Positions 10,379-21,439 of a stretch of 64,000 bases of DNA are shown piece after piece. The position numbers were made by a program, and so were the translations under genes. The stretch comes from Ephemerocybe angulata (lineage: Eukaryota; Basidiomycota; Agaricomycetes; Agaricales; Psathyrellaceae): the NCBI GenBank assembly GCA_013368325.1, contig JAACJK010000010.1, positions 62,001 through 126,000 of the forward strand. The letters are read 5' to 3'. The number at the start of each line of letters is the position of its first letter. The first letter of the stretch is position 1. The notes under the pieces were generated by a model, which made no database searches, was not told the origin of the DNA, and worked only from the letters and a program-made list of their open reading frames with translations.

Positions 10379-12948
10379 TCAGTCGGGATATGCAAGCTCC
10401 AGACTAGCCATCTCCATGAATTCGTCCAGAGCAGCCGTATCGCTCACTTTCATCGTGCCATCAGCACCATATCCGAGGGACGCCTGGTCCGTTGGTGTAC
10501 TAGGACCTGAAGAGTCTGCAGACTGTGAAGTTAGAGTCGTGGAACTGTCTCGGGATAACGTCTGTGGGGGAATAGCGCTCTCTTCTTCGGTGTCTGCGCA
10601 ATAACATAAGTGCACGAGTAGGAACCCGAGAACTTGAAGTCCTTACTTGATTTCCTCACAGCGGCAAGCATGCCAAGCAGGAAGGCAATTGCAACCTCGT
10701 TAACCTTGTTGTCTGCCGGCTTGGACACTTGACGCTCCTTTAATGCCTTTACTTCCTCGGCGACAAGCCTTCTACTTCTTGTCGCTGTTAGCTGATTCGA
10801 TGGGGAGGTCTGGGGTAAAGCTGCAGAGTCGACGTGCACTCCGCCAAGTGGGGTCTTCGCCGGTATTCCTTCAAAGGAAGGAGAAGGCGCGCCGGAAGTT
10901 TTAACAGGGTGCAATGCCTCCACCATGGCTCCTTCACCCTCAGCACTAGCTTTTACCTCGTCAAAGGCATGTGCAGGACTAGGGCTTTTGTCGATTGATG
11001 GGTGTTCGACAACGGGCAACGGTTCGACTTCCATAGAACCGCCAAGTTCAACAGCTTCTTGGGATGGCGAAAGAGGCAAGGTTCGCGCAATTTCCTCTTG
11101 TTCTACAGGAAATGGTACTTCAGGTTCCCATGAAGCTACAGAACCATTTCCTGCGGACGCCATTTCAGGTTCCGGCGAACCTTCAGAACTATCGCCCGCC
11201 GATGCCATGAAGGTGTCCGTTTCCTCCGTCATAGCTCTCTCTGGAGAGGACATTGAGGCAGCCTGTTCTTGCGATGGCGGCTGAATGTCCTCATAGTCAT
11301 ATACCGCCGACGGCGACTGCACAGAGATCCCAAGGTCAACCCCTGGTGTGATGGTAGGGCTAGTAAACGCCGCGTCGCATCCAGACTCATCAGACTCCCC
11401 GTGTTGGCCAGCCATGAGCCGGGTTAAGCTGTTCTGCCCCTCATCAGCATGCAAATGTGGACCATCCTCCTGGAACATGCTTGAGGTAGAAACACGGACA
11501 GACGCCTCCTCAAGGTGTGATTCGTCCCAGGCTTTCCCAACAGTACGAGAAAAGAACCGAGGGGTGTTCAGGGGTATCGTATCGACCTGGAAGCCGTCAG
11601 AGTAGGTTATGTCGAATGATCTGCGAGTGGGAGGATCAATCCAGGCACGCCTCCTCCTCCGAGGGGGAGGTTTGCCACGATGTCGCTCAAGAGTTTCATG
11701 CAGCATAGCATCGTATTTGGCTTGTAGTTGGCCAGGCTCATAGGCCTCGGCGGATTCCTCTTGTTCTCCTTCCCTAGGTGATGGTGGAGTGGAGAGTATT
11801 CGGATGTCCTCGACAGGGGCAGCAAGAACGTTTTTGGGAGGGCTGGGCGGATTGGAAAGTGGGTTGATAGGCGGCTGGATAGAAAGTACATCCTCGGTGG
11901 GTGCGACCACGGGGTCGCTGGATGGGCTGCGTGTGTTGGATGGCTTTCGAGAAGGAGAATTGTCGTTGGGCTTGGCGATGGGTTCGTCAACGAGGTTCGG
12001 AGAATTTTGGGAGGCTTGAAAGGGAGAGGCGTCGTGGGGCGCATACCAGTGATCGTTCGCAGGACTTGGTTCGCGTGAAGGTGAAGAAGAAGATGTGGGT
12101 ATATGTATCGGGGACTTGAGAAGGGAGGTGGCGCGCGGTCGTGATACACGGGCCTTCTTGGGGGGAGGCTGCTCGTCGTCTGAGTCGGATACGAGGGATA
12201 TTATTTCAGGTGCCTTCCTTCTATTCCTACGGCGAACTTCTTCGACATCTTCGCCATCCGAGTTCAATTCGTAACTTCCGCAGTTAACGAGTTTTTGTCC
12301 GCCTGTCCAGCGTGCCGCCACACAAGCAGCAATGGCTGGAAGTGAATATAACGGAGATAGGAAGAGATGGAGATTACGCACGACGTCTTTTCTTTGACTG
12401 CTTCTTCGGTGCTTCAAGTCGTAACACGGCCAGTTAGTCGCCATTCAGAAAGCAGAAGTTGAGCGGTGCTTACTCGTCCCATTAGCAGAAATGGATGCCG
12501 TGCTTGCTGATGGCTGTACCCCTCGGTCACGTCTCCCTTTCAAGTTTTTTGCTTCTGCGCGCCTCTGGCTCGTAGGTAAATGAGCGAACAGGGTCAATGG
12601 AGTATCGCTATCAGAGGTTGCCGCTTCAGGTGTTCCATCTCGTCGTGTCCTCTTCGAAGCCGCTGCCTGTGCTGCGGCGCTCGTCGATGGTCCTGGTCCT
12701 GATCTTGCATTCCTACACGGTTCGACGGGTGAGCTTGGTGACCAGTCTGAGCCTTCTGTATCGCCTGTATAGTCTAGAAGAGGATGTATACATTTTAGTG
12801 CTCTACCTCTGAAGTAGACTCTCAAGATGGGCGAGTTTGAAGCTATATCGAGCACGAGCCCCGCACCTTGCTTTTTCTTCTTTGACTGGCTTCCTTCTGG
12901 CCCGGACTTCTTCTTCCTCTTCTTGTCTTGACTGCATCCTCCTGCCAT
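10379..12948 (-). CDS. Uncharacterised disordered nuclear protein with a SUMO-interacting-type motif
   Basis: I do not recognise a domain family. The N-terminus (MAGGCSQDKKRKKKSG... then SQSKKKKQG) has two basic clusters typical of nuclear localisation signals. Most of the roughly 700 residues are Ser/Pro/Glu-rich and look disordered. Around 12170-12205 the translation reads EIISLVSDSDDE, a hydrophobic I-S-L-V core followed by acids and serines. This is the standard form of a SUMO-interacting motif, and a basic patch (PPKKARV) follows closely. Just before it, around 12250-12330, is a Cys-containing segment (CVAARWTGGQKLVNCGSYE) that may be the only ordered part of this region. Near the C-terminus NEVAIAFLLGMLAAVRKS could form a helix. 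The last intron joins VRKS to TEEESAIPPQ, and the stop is at 10379-10381. Exons 1-3 are joined by inference. It could be a chromatin or SUMO-pathway substrate or reader; this is speculative. Confidence 0.7.
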
Positions 12949-13372
12949 GAGTTGCAGAGCTACAGTTTATCGGTTGAGACAGGGTCTTGTCATCAACGCG
13001 AAAGACAACAGCGAAGGATTCTATGCACCATCAAGCGGCGCCTTTTCCCATCAATTGATCTTCCCCGCGAGTACTATGAAGCTCGAGAGCCAAAAGTTAG
13101 AACCTGTACTGTATTTACGGAGTCAATATGAGAGTTGAGAGCGCTCAAGAGATGAATTAGTGGAACTGAGAAAGAAAGTAATGTCCACCAACCAAGATTC
13201 ATCACCAGACCTGAGAGCCATGGGAACATAAACAAAGTGCTATTGTCCGGGGAAACATAACTATTCTGGAAGGTACAGTGCGAGGTAATCCAGATCGTAA
13301 GTTGACAAAATTGTTGATGCGCCGCAATGCGCAGAGCAGCAACAATTTTCAAGTTATCAATATCGAGGTGCG
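12949..13372. other. Intergenic region between the disordered-protein gene and the palindrome
   Basis: No gene is seen in these 424 bp. They would contain the promoter of the minus-strand gene starting at 12948 and the distal 3' flank of the RNase III-like gene. Short open frames here match no family. Confidence 0.45.
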
Positions 13373-13627
13373 TAGGAAGGCATGGGTGGAAAGAGGTTGG
13401 TAAACCACTAGCGCACCGAAAACGCCGACGCGCGAGGTTCTAAACTATGGAGGACCTAGTCTAGACCAGAAACCTGCCCCCTTGTCTTATGTGGTATCGA
13501 TCCACCTTTAGGGGGGCCGTTTCAAGCCAAAACCTTCTTAGAGGTCCTGCACTGACCGAGAACCTGGCGCGTCGGGGATCACGGTATGTTAGTGGTTTAC
13601 CACCCCATTGCCGCCCATGTCTTCCTA
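13373..13627. repeat. Long imperfect palindrome (inverted duplication) at the 3' end of the RNase III-like gene
   Basis: The left arm (13373-13457) and the reverse complement of the right arm (13542-13627) align almost without gaps. By hand count roughly three quarters of positions match, with unbroken blocks such as GGTAAACCACTA, GACGCGC and AGGACCT. The middle is itself palindromic (GTGG-ATCGAT-CCAC around 13491-13505), so the symmetry runs to the centre with little or no spacer. The right arm contains the last codons and TAA stop of the RNase III-like gene on the minus strand. The left arm, read on the plus strand, gives RRKAWVERGW followed by a stop, a mirror of the gene's own ARKTWAAMGW ending. 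The structure therefore looks like a fold-back duplication of the gene's 3' end, not a transposon. Confidence 0.8.
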
Positions 13628-14631
13628 GCCGCCTCGTCTTTGGCGATCTTCTGGCTCTTCCCGGTGCCTCTACCGTACTCTCTGTTGTTGACTAAGGCAT
13701 TGTTAGATTAGGAATCACTATCCAGGGACAGCAACACGTACGACAGCATCGAACAGTCCAGATAGGGTTGTGAGGAGGCCCTGTGTGCTCCGCGGGGTAT
13801 GTGACCTGGTATCCCATCTGCGAAGCCTTCTGATTCATCAGTGCCACGGTAACCATATTGTACATCGACGAGTTCTGAGAACCGGCAGCTTGGAACTGGC
13901 TAGACGAGGAGCCCATGGAGTACGGTGGGGGGATGGGAGGGGGAGGCGACTTGGGAGGCGCCGGCTGGTACGACATGGAGCTCGTCGTGCGGCTGGACCC
14001 AGCCGAGCTCGGAGGGGGGATAGGCGCGTAGGTCCTCGCAGAGCTCGGTGGGACAACCACAGTGGGCTCCTCAACCATAGCATTCGGGTCTATCAATCGT
14101 GAAATCCAGGGCTGGACGGCATGGAGACCGTTCCGTATGTACAATGCTCCAACATAGGTTTCGAAGACCTTGCGCATCTCCTACGGTGAAGGCGATCATG
14201 TCAGAAGGTTTGTAACGGGATACTAGATGGATTGAGACTTGCTTTCACATCTCCAATTCGCTTCATCTCAGAAGGGGCAATGCGTAGCTTGGTTTTCAAG
14301 TTATACTGGTTCATCCACTTGTCCACGATATCATCGCTCAAGTTCTTGTCGATCTCTTTCTGGAGATAGCATATTGATACAAGACAAACAGGGGAAGAAG
14401 AGAGCAACGTACCTCAATGTCTTCGGCGCTGAGCTGAGGCTTCTTGCGAAAGAAGTGGGTGGCTATGGCAAGCCTTAACACAGTGGCACCGAGGACAGCC
14501 AGACGGTCTGTATTCCCATATTCTTCATTCATCGGCGCAGATTGCATGCGGAGCGAGTTGTGCGTGAATACATCGAGAAAGAGATCAACATCTCCTTCAA
14601 TCTTGGGCAGAGGTGGCAGACTGGCAGCCAT
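13597..14631 (-). CDS. RNase III-fold protein with C-terminal dsRNA-binding domain, catalytic residues largely lost
   Basis: The N-terminal half has the RNase III fold pattern: VDLFLDVFTHNSLR, then the signature-helix equivalent NTDRLAVLGATVLRLA, then (after two introns) EMRKVFETYVGALYIRNG. In active enzymes the signature reads like ERLEFLGDAVL. Here the catalytic Glu and Asp positions are Ala45 and Ala49, and the Asp of the second acidic cluster is Lys; only the Glu of VFET remains. A Pro/Ser-rich linker (PPPPIPPPYS) leads to a dsRBD. Its helix 1 and strands include MGYQVTYPAEHTG and NPIWTV, and its last exon has the RNA-binding loop REYGRGTGKSQKIAKDEAA before a TAA at 13597-13599. The protein probably binds dsRNA without cleaving it, as mitochondrial ribosomal protein mL44 does. 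No clear mitochondrial presequence is seen, so its location is open. Agaricomycete relatives exist to my knowledge. The start at 14631 is MAASLPPLPK. Confidence 0.85.
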
Positions 14632-15260
14632 CCCGAGAGAAGATTGTGGGGAGATGTTGAACGGAGGGCCTGTGCAACCGAAAGACTGTGTTTTATATAG
14701 GCTGTGGGTGGGAGACCTGGGACCCAGTCCGTGACGAGTCAAGATCACTGATTCACTCCGCTGCGGCGCTAACGACAATCCCAGCCCCGAACTACGTGTC
14801 CCCTGATCTCCGCTCGCCTTCGAACACCCTTCCCGATCCTCCGGGGCGATTCGATCTTCAATTGAATGTGTCACTGTGGGCGACGAAGTTTATCTGAAGG
14901 GCCAGGGGGAGACCGAGGACCGTCCACGGTGGCCCCACCCCGGTCCCGGCGACCACGGCAATCGCCGGCTATGTCAGCGGAAATTCAGATTAATTGGGGG
15001 AAATTCTCGCAGCAATGGTGGCGCAATCGTCGACAACGAGCACGGGAACTCGATGAAAGTCGATGAACCGCAATGTCGAAGCCAACTTGCCCCATTGACA
15101 GGCTTCGGACAATCTTACGGGTTTTCGTCTACAATTAGCATGGTCATACCCAGTGCACACCCCCAATCCATCCTTTCCTCTTCTCCACGACATTAAACCA
15201 CGAGGCCACCTCAATCTCGCTTCACATTTCCGTCACAGCTGAACAGGGTGTCCTTCAACC
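14632..15260. other. Divergent intergenic region between the RNase III-like gene and dug2
   Basis: These 629 bp separate two divergent start codons. Apart from the TATA-like element at 14691-14699 I see no defined sites. Both promoters should lie here. Confidence 0.5.
14691..14699 (-). promoter_or_regulatory. TATA-box-like element of the RNase III-like gene
   Basis: On the minus strand this reads TATATAAAA, about 60 bp upstream of the start codon at 14631. It is a near-consensus TATA box at a distance that would give a short 5' leader. Confidence 0.5.
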
Positions 15261-18200
15261 ATGGCTGGCGTCACGGTATCTCCCTTTCCTACACGTAAGG
15301 TCCACGTTCATGACACCTTTCTGCTCCAATTCATCGCCCGAACAACTCAGCCTCGCTCAGTCGCGATTTGCAAAACGAAACCTCGATGCCAACCCTCATA
15401 CACTCTCTGGTTGGACAGAAAAGCTCCGTACTGAGTCTCGCTGCGACAGACCAATACATCTTTTCCGGAAGTCAGGCTGAAGATATACTGGTCTGTGCAT
15501 CCGTCGGGAAAGCATAGTGGATGGCCCACTCATCATGCTAATCCTACAAGGTGTGGAACAAAGACACATTTACACTCAAAGCAACACTTTCTGGACATGA
15601 GGGAGCTGTTATGGCTCTCGAGGTCGCCAAAGAGAAGGAGTGGTTGTTTAGCTCTTCAGGTGCGTGTGTTCAGAGAGAGTGCCCTTGAACCGCCGGCTGA
15701 ACTTCGAGCCAAGGGGACTCGACTGTTCGAGTGAGTGGGAACGGAAAACAAGCCCGGTACGGGATCTGACAGAGAATCTAGGTTTGGTCGACCAAAACGC
15801 TCAAACCCCTGTACGTGTTGAAGCCATACCTAGAAGACGGTGCCGGCGACATATTCTCTCTGGCATGGCTGCCTTCGATGCAGACCATCTTCATTGGTTG
15901 CCAAAACACGTCCCTGCAGTGGTTCTCTTTCAGCAACGACGCGCCCTCGCAAGCTGAATCTGTGACGTCAACGGATGTGGCCCCTTCGAGCTCCTCTGGG
16001 ACATCTACGCCTCTATCAAGTAGTTACACTCGGCAGGCCCACAAGTTCTTTGATAGCTATCCCAGATTTGAAAGGCGTCCCGCAGATCTCAACGCCAGAA
16101 ATGGCACACCTCGTCCTACAGGAAGGGGAACGCCCGATTCAGGACACTCAGAAGATGTACCACCGTCTATGCAGCTCAACATCCCTTCGATCAATGTTAT
16201 AGACCCAGCTCATTTCGGTTACATATACTGTATGACTTTGTTGACAGGGACTGGAGACGGGATAACTCGACTTGCGACAGGGAGCGGGGATGAGGGGATC
16301 AAGGTATGACATTGGCGAGGCCCGTACGGGTTAAGGCGCTCACTATCAAACCTCAGCTGTGGAAGTGCCTTCCGGGTGGGCCAGAGTTCGAACACGAGTT
16401 CACCTTCGACCGCGGTGCCATTCTCTCGATTGTGGCAAAAGGTGATACCATCTACGCCGGGTGCCAAGACGGGTATGTTAAGGTGGTAGACCTCGAAACG
16501 AAGACCCTCATCAGGACAATCATTGTTGAAGAGGTACTATTCCTTTCAGTACACTTAAACTGCGAGCTTAATAGCGGTGAAGGGTGTGGATATCCTTTCC
16601 ATATCCCTCCTCAATTCAGACATGTTTACTTGCGCCGCTAACGGCTGCGTGAAGGTGTGTGGGCGCTTGTCTATATTTGAAACTTCATTTTAATCCCATC
16701 CATCAAGCGCTGGTCGTCTTCTTTCGATTGCATTGCCTCCTGGAGAGGGCACTCTGGAATCGCATTGTCCTCGATCGTGACTCAACGTGGTCAAGGTTTC
16801 TACCTGGTAACAGGAGGTAATGACTCCTCGATCAAGGTATAACACCTCTCTCAAACGCTTTGACGTACTGTGCTTACCGATCGAAGATTTGGGACATCCT
16901 CCCGTCGTCCCGGACCGTCTCACAGGAGTTGCAGAGTTCGCCATGCTTCGGTCCTACAGCAGCAGGTATGGTCCGGGTTCCGAAGTAAATTAACGAGTTG
17001 TCTGACTCGAAAGAAAAACGATCTTCTTGTCAGATGTTCTGACGCATGCCTTGTCCAAATTTGTGGCAATCCCCAGTGTGAGCTCGGAACCGTCGCGGAA
17101 GGAAGACTGCAGGCAGACAGCGATCTGGTTGCGCAAATGTTTAGGACAATTAGGCGCCCACACTTCTTTGGTGAGTCTGCAAACCAGTGCTATCTCCGCA
17201 GCATACCGACTGTGTTGGCTGCAGCTTCCTACGGGAGAAGGCAACAATCCACTCGTCTTGGCCACCTTTCAAGGGACTTTAGGCGGGCACCGGAAGCCCC
17301 GCGTTCTTTTCTACGGGTACGCATAGGTCAGCTCTGCCCCAATGCAAGTCATACTCAACCTCCGCTCGATTGCTTCCAGACATTACGACGTAATATCTGC
17401 ACCTCCCCATGGATGGAACTCGGATCCATTCACAGTGACAGGGAAAAACGGCTATCTTTACGGTAGGGGCGTCACAGATAACAAAGGCCCTATCCTTGCG
17501 GTGGCGTGTGCTGCGGCAGACCTACTTTCACGGCGCGCCCTTGGGCTGGACCTAGTTATGTTGATCGAGGGAGAGGAAGAGTGTGGCAGTATCGGGTTTG
17601 GGGATGCGGTCCGCAAACATAAGGTCAGGGATTATTTGTTTCATCTCGTTCTATCACCCTGATAGGCCTTTAGGACGCTATTGGAGAGGTCGACGCCATC
17701 CTTGTTAGGTAAGAGATGACCTTCTCCTGGGCGCGATATCATACTTACTCTTTTCCTCAGCAATTCAACCTGGATCACCGACGATCGACCTTGCATAACC
17801 TACGGGCTCCGCGGGGTTGTCCATTGCAACATTGAGGTGAGGTCCATAGACTATACCCAGCCGGACCTCGACCAACATTTCTTGCAGATTGCGAGTCAAC
17901 TACCGGATCTTCACTCTGGAATCGAAGGTGGTGGAGTGGTTGAACCTATGGTGGACATGTAAGAAGGCTCTCGGCTCCGACTATCGTCATAGCTGACTCG
18001 TTTACTAGGGTCAAACTCCTTGCTTCCCTAACTGATAACCAGAACAAGGTTTTGATACCTCAGTTCTGTGAGTCGGCAACTCTAGGCTCAGTATCTGTAA
18101 GACTTCTGACTCACCGTTTGTAGATGATACCGTCCGTGAGCAGACTGAAAAGGAGAAGGATCTATACGGCTTACTCTCCGAGATCACGCACAAACCCGCA

Positions 18201-18975
18201 TCGTCGTTAGCAGCGCGCTGGCGTGAACCTTCGTTGACCATCCATACCATTGAAATATCTGGGCCTAAAAGTAAGTTTGGTAGATCCGTTGATCAGAATT
18301 TCATTGACCTTTATACCTTAAGACGCTACCGTTATTCCGGGGAGCGTCAAAGCCCAGGTCTCGCTTCGCATTGTTCCAGACCAGGATCTTCAAACCATCA
18401 TCGATGCCTTGACCGAGTATCTGCGAAGTGCCTATCAAACTTTCCAAAGCCCGAACAAGATACAGGTAAAAACACAACACACATGTCCATCCAACACTAA
18501 GCCTAATGAACATCTTTCCAGATTACTGTCGACCATTCAGCCGACTGGTGGCTTGGGAGCCTTGATGATCCCTGGTTCAAAGCGCTGGAAAACGCGGTGA
18601 AGGAAGAGTGGGGCGAAGAGCCATTGAGAATCCGTGAGGGGGGGGTGCGTTGGCTCTCACTGATCTCAACCTCATGCTGCTATTTAATCCTCACAAACAA
18701 TCTTCCTCTTTAGTCAATTCCATCCGTGCCGTGGCTCGAGAAAGAGTTTGGCTGCCACGCACTTCACCTTCCCATGGGACAGGGATCGGTAAGTCTTTCA
18801 AATCGCCCTCCCCAGTAGTCATGTTGAAGGCCTTTGCTTCTCGTAGGACCAAGCGCATTTACCAAACGAACGAATCTCGCTCATCAACCTCAATAAAGGA
18901 AAGTCGGTCGTGGAACGATTCCTCACAAAAACGGCGGATGAGCAATTCCTTACGCATCTTAGGAATGCGAATTGA
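15261..18975 (+). CDS. dug2: Dug2-type WD40/M20 peptidase, glutathione degradation complex subunit
   Basis: Dug2 pairs with the amidotransferase-like Dug3 to split the gamma-glutamyl bond of glutathione in the fungal cytosol. The protein fuses an N-terminal WD40 propeller with an M20 metallopeptidase domain, as here. Exon 1 is MAGVTVSPFPT, which splices in phase into PSLSRDLQNETS. The WD40 part includes SLVGQKSSVLSLAATDQYI, TLSGHEGAVMALEVAKEKE and a Ser/Pro-rich insert near 15960-16180, and ends near SIKIWDILPSSRTV. The peptidase part starts at ALSKFVAIPSVSSEPSR near 17050. Metal-site motifs are FYGHYDV (split by an intron near 17310-17380), GRGVTDNKGP, IEGEEECGS and, near the C-terminus, a loop ending SDQAHLPNERISL. 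The stop is at 18973-18975. All key residues appear present. About 15 introns are needed. Confidence 0.93.
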
Positions 18976-19474
18976 AGGGACCTATGTTTCAACCTGAATG
19001 CTGGTGCGGTAAAGGTATCTTATCAGTAATAGACAAGTATGCTCAGATTTTGAATTTGGGCTCGTATAATCGTGAGGTTTTCGAGTTCGCTCTCAAACCT
19101 CCTCGCGAGCTGTCCTTGGAAGTATTCTGTAGTATCGTGGCCCGCTTGCTGTTCAAAGCATCCGTCCAAGAGGTTTGCTCCCGTTTATTCCAGTGAAGAA
19201 CTCCGCTGGAACGTAAGATGGGTGTCTTATCCCTCCGATTTCGAGGCGACAGCCTGAGTGTTTGTGGCCAGCCGGCAAAATTCGCCGGTTCCCCATCCGG
19301 CAGAAGCCCCTGTCACAGAATGCTTCCACTTCCCCAGAGCAAATAGGGGCTCCGGTAGGCTTCGGTCCAGTATCACAGATCATAGCCGGACTCTTCGTCA
19401 TGGGGCACCTGTGACTTGAGGAGGATATAACCAGCGAGATTGTAACGGTTGCATTGTCGAATCCTTTCCCTTCG
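18976..19474. other. Intergenic region between dug2 and the alcohol dehydrogenase gene
   Basis: Nothing coding is supported in these 499 bp. They follow the dug2 stop and should contain its 3' untranslated region and the promoter of the dehydrogenase gene. Confidence 0.45.
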
Positions 19475-21182
19475 ATGGCACAACCACTCGCATCTACTGA
19501 ACTTACCGGCCTGCAGAAGGCGATTAGATGGCACCCCCCTTCTTACGATATCCGCGTCGACGAGGTCCCCATCCCAAGGTACTGTGGGCTTTGTGAGGCG
19601 CGCATGCCGTTCTCCGCTCTGATGCAAGTAACCCGCCAGGATTCTTCATCCCGACGATGCTATCGTCAAAGTCAGGGTAGATACGGACCACACACTCTTC
19701 AAGGTGCTCGATTAAAGCTGATCACATCGTTTAGCTCGCTGCGCTATGCGGTAAGAGTCTCCTCTTCTGACTTCAACAATAAGCCATTGAGCTATGGGTC
19801 ATAGGAAGCGACCTCCACATTTACAGAGGCCATGGAGGCGTCAACGCAGTGTCAGACATATACCCTTCCTCGGTGTACTGAGCTCTAATATTGTCAACCA
19901 ATAGGCACATCTGCGGGCACGAATTTATTGGCGAAGTCGTTGCCCTTGGATCTAGCTTTGGAGAAGAAGTGAATGGCCGACCAGCTCTCTATTCCCAGCT
20001 CAAAGTTGGCCACAAAATTGTTTCCCCATTCACGTCCAACTGTGGGGAATGCAGGTGCTCCTCCCCAGCCTTTTCTAGTGGCTTTAATCCTCCTAACACT
20101 GCAGGTACAGCGTTTGTCGCCTCGGGTACACTGCACGATGCCCTGAAGGATTTCTCTTTGGCTCACCAGCTCTAGACGGCGGGCAGGCACAATACGTGCG
20201 TGTACCCAAAGCCGGCGGCACTCTCTTCAACCTGAGCGAACCATCGACTTGGTCTTCCGACATGTCCAAAACAGGACGCGAAACGGCCCTCTCCAAGCTC
20301 TCTGATAGCTCTCTCCTCGTTCTTGCAGACATTCTGCCAACAGGCGTCTTCGCTGCGCTGCAAACAATCAATCATCCCAAAGTGCAGCCTGTGCTAACAG
20401 GAAGACCCTGGCCCCTGTGCTTCAGCCCTGGAATTGAAGGAGAAACGCTGAGCGTTCTCCAAGAAGACAGGGTTTTCACGGCTGCTATCATTGGCCTGGG
20501 ACCCGTGGGCGTTTGTGCAGCAATCAGCTTGTTAGACGCCGTCTCGACGCGTAGCATCCCGTTCCGCATTATTGCTATCGACCCAAACGAAAGTCGACGG
20601 ACGAAGATGCAGGCAGTGTACGACACTATTGACGAGAGCGGTAAAAAAGGGGGCGATTTTGCGGTGCTCTCAATCGATGATGCGAAGGTGAAGGCAAAGG
20701 AGTGGACACATGGGGTCGGTTGCACTGCTGTACTGGAGGTCAGTTTTTCTTGCCTCAGAAAAATAGATGGTACGATGCTTATCCTGGTGCCCAGGTTGTC
20801 GGAAACCCCAGTGCACTGAGCCTAGCGTATGACCTTGTACGGCCTTTTGGCGTCATTACCTCCGTAGGCGTTCATGGGGAACCTCCTCTTCCTTTCAACG
20901 GACGCGAAGTATATGGCAAAAACGTGTCGCTGGACTTTGGGCGGTGCCCAGCGAGGGCAATGTTCCCTCCTGCTTTCGACCTCCTTGGTATGTGAATTGT
21001 CAAGGGGCCAGGGAATTCCATACTGACATGGTATCACAGTCAAACGTCAGGACATCTTCGGAGGAGTGGGCGAAGCGTCTAGCTTGATAGACAGTATCGT
21101 CTCGTTCGATGAGGCGGCGGCGAGCTACAGCTCGTTTGACAAGGGAGAGGTCGGGAAAGTCATCTTTGATCCCTGGAAGTGA
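19475..21182 (+). CDS. Zinc-dependent alcohol dehydrogenase family protein (MDR, GroES-like)
   Basis: This is a medium-chain dehydrogenase with both zinc sites recognisable. After splicing, early exons read MAQPLASTELTGLQKAIRWH, HPDDAIVKVR, LAALCGSDLHIYRGHGG and HICGHEFIGEVVALG, which supply the catalytic Cys and the GHE motif. The structural-zinc loop is NCGECRYSVCRLGYTARC, produced by removing an intron at about 20056-20105. The coenzyme-binding half has AAIIGLGPVGVCAAISL (GxGxxG) followed by RIIAIDPNESRR. The acid at the end of that strand suggests NAD(H), an inference only. The C-terminus is GKVIFDPWK with the stop at 21180-21182. The linker between the halves is longer than in classical ADH (roughly 20220-20460). 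The substrate is unknown. An in-frame TTG upstream at 19454 is not a likely start. Confidence 0.9.
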
Positions 21183-21439
21183 GCAAGGAGCAAGCCAAGT
21201 GTAAAACCAGTATTCAAATGTTCTCTAAATTGACGCAAATCCTCGGGAAATGTAGTACAATGTTCCAATCTGGAAAGTCGAATGAAAAGAGGATAACCGC
21301 AACGAGATCGCCACCAAAGTCCCAAGATATAAAAAGTGAATCCGAAAGACTGCTATATTTGATGGAGGTCAGCTGTACTGGACTCCAACCGTGTCATGAT
21401 AGCGGCACTCTCACCTGATATTCGCCATGCTCCTCAGTA

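Noticed and set aside
13373..13627. Reading the palindrome as a MITE-type transposon
   Set aside because: I see no target-site duplication, and one arm is the conserved end of a dsRBD coding sequence, so an inverted duplication of the gene end explains it better.
15963..15970. Perfect TGACGTCA inside dug2
   Set aside because: It lies within the coding sequence of the WD40 region and far from any start codon, so I do not call it a promoter site.
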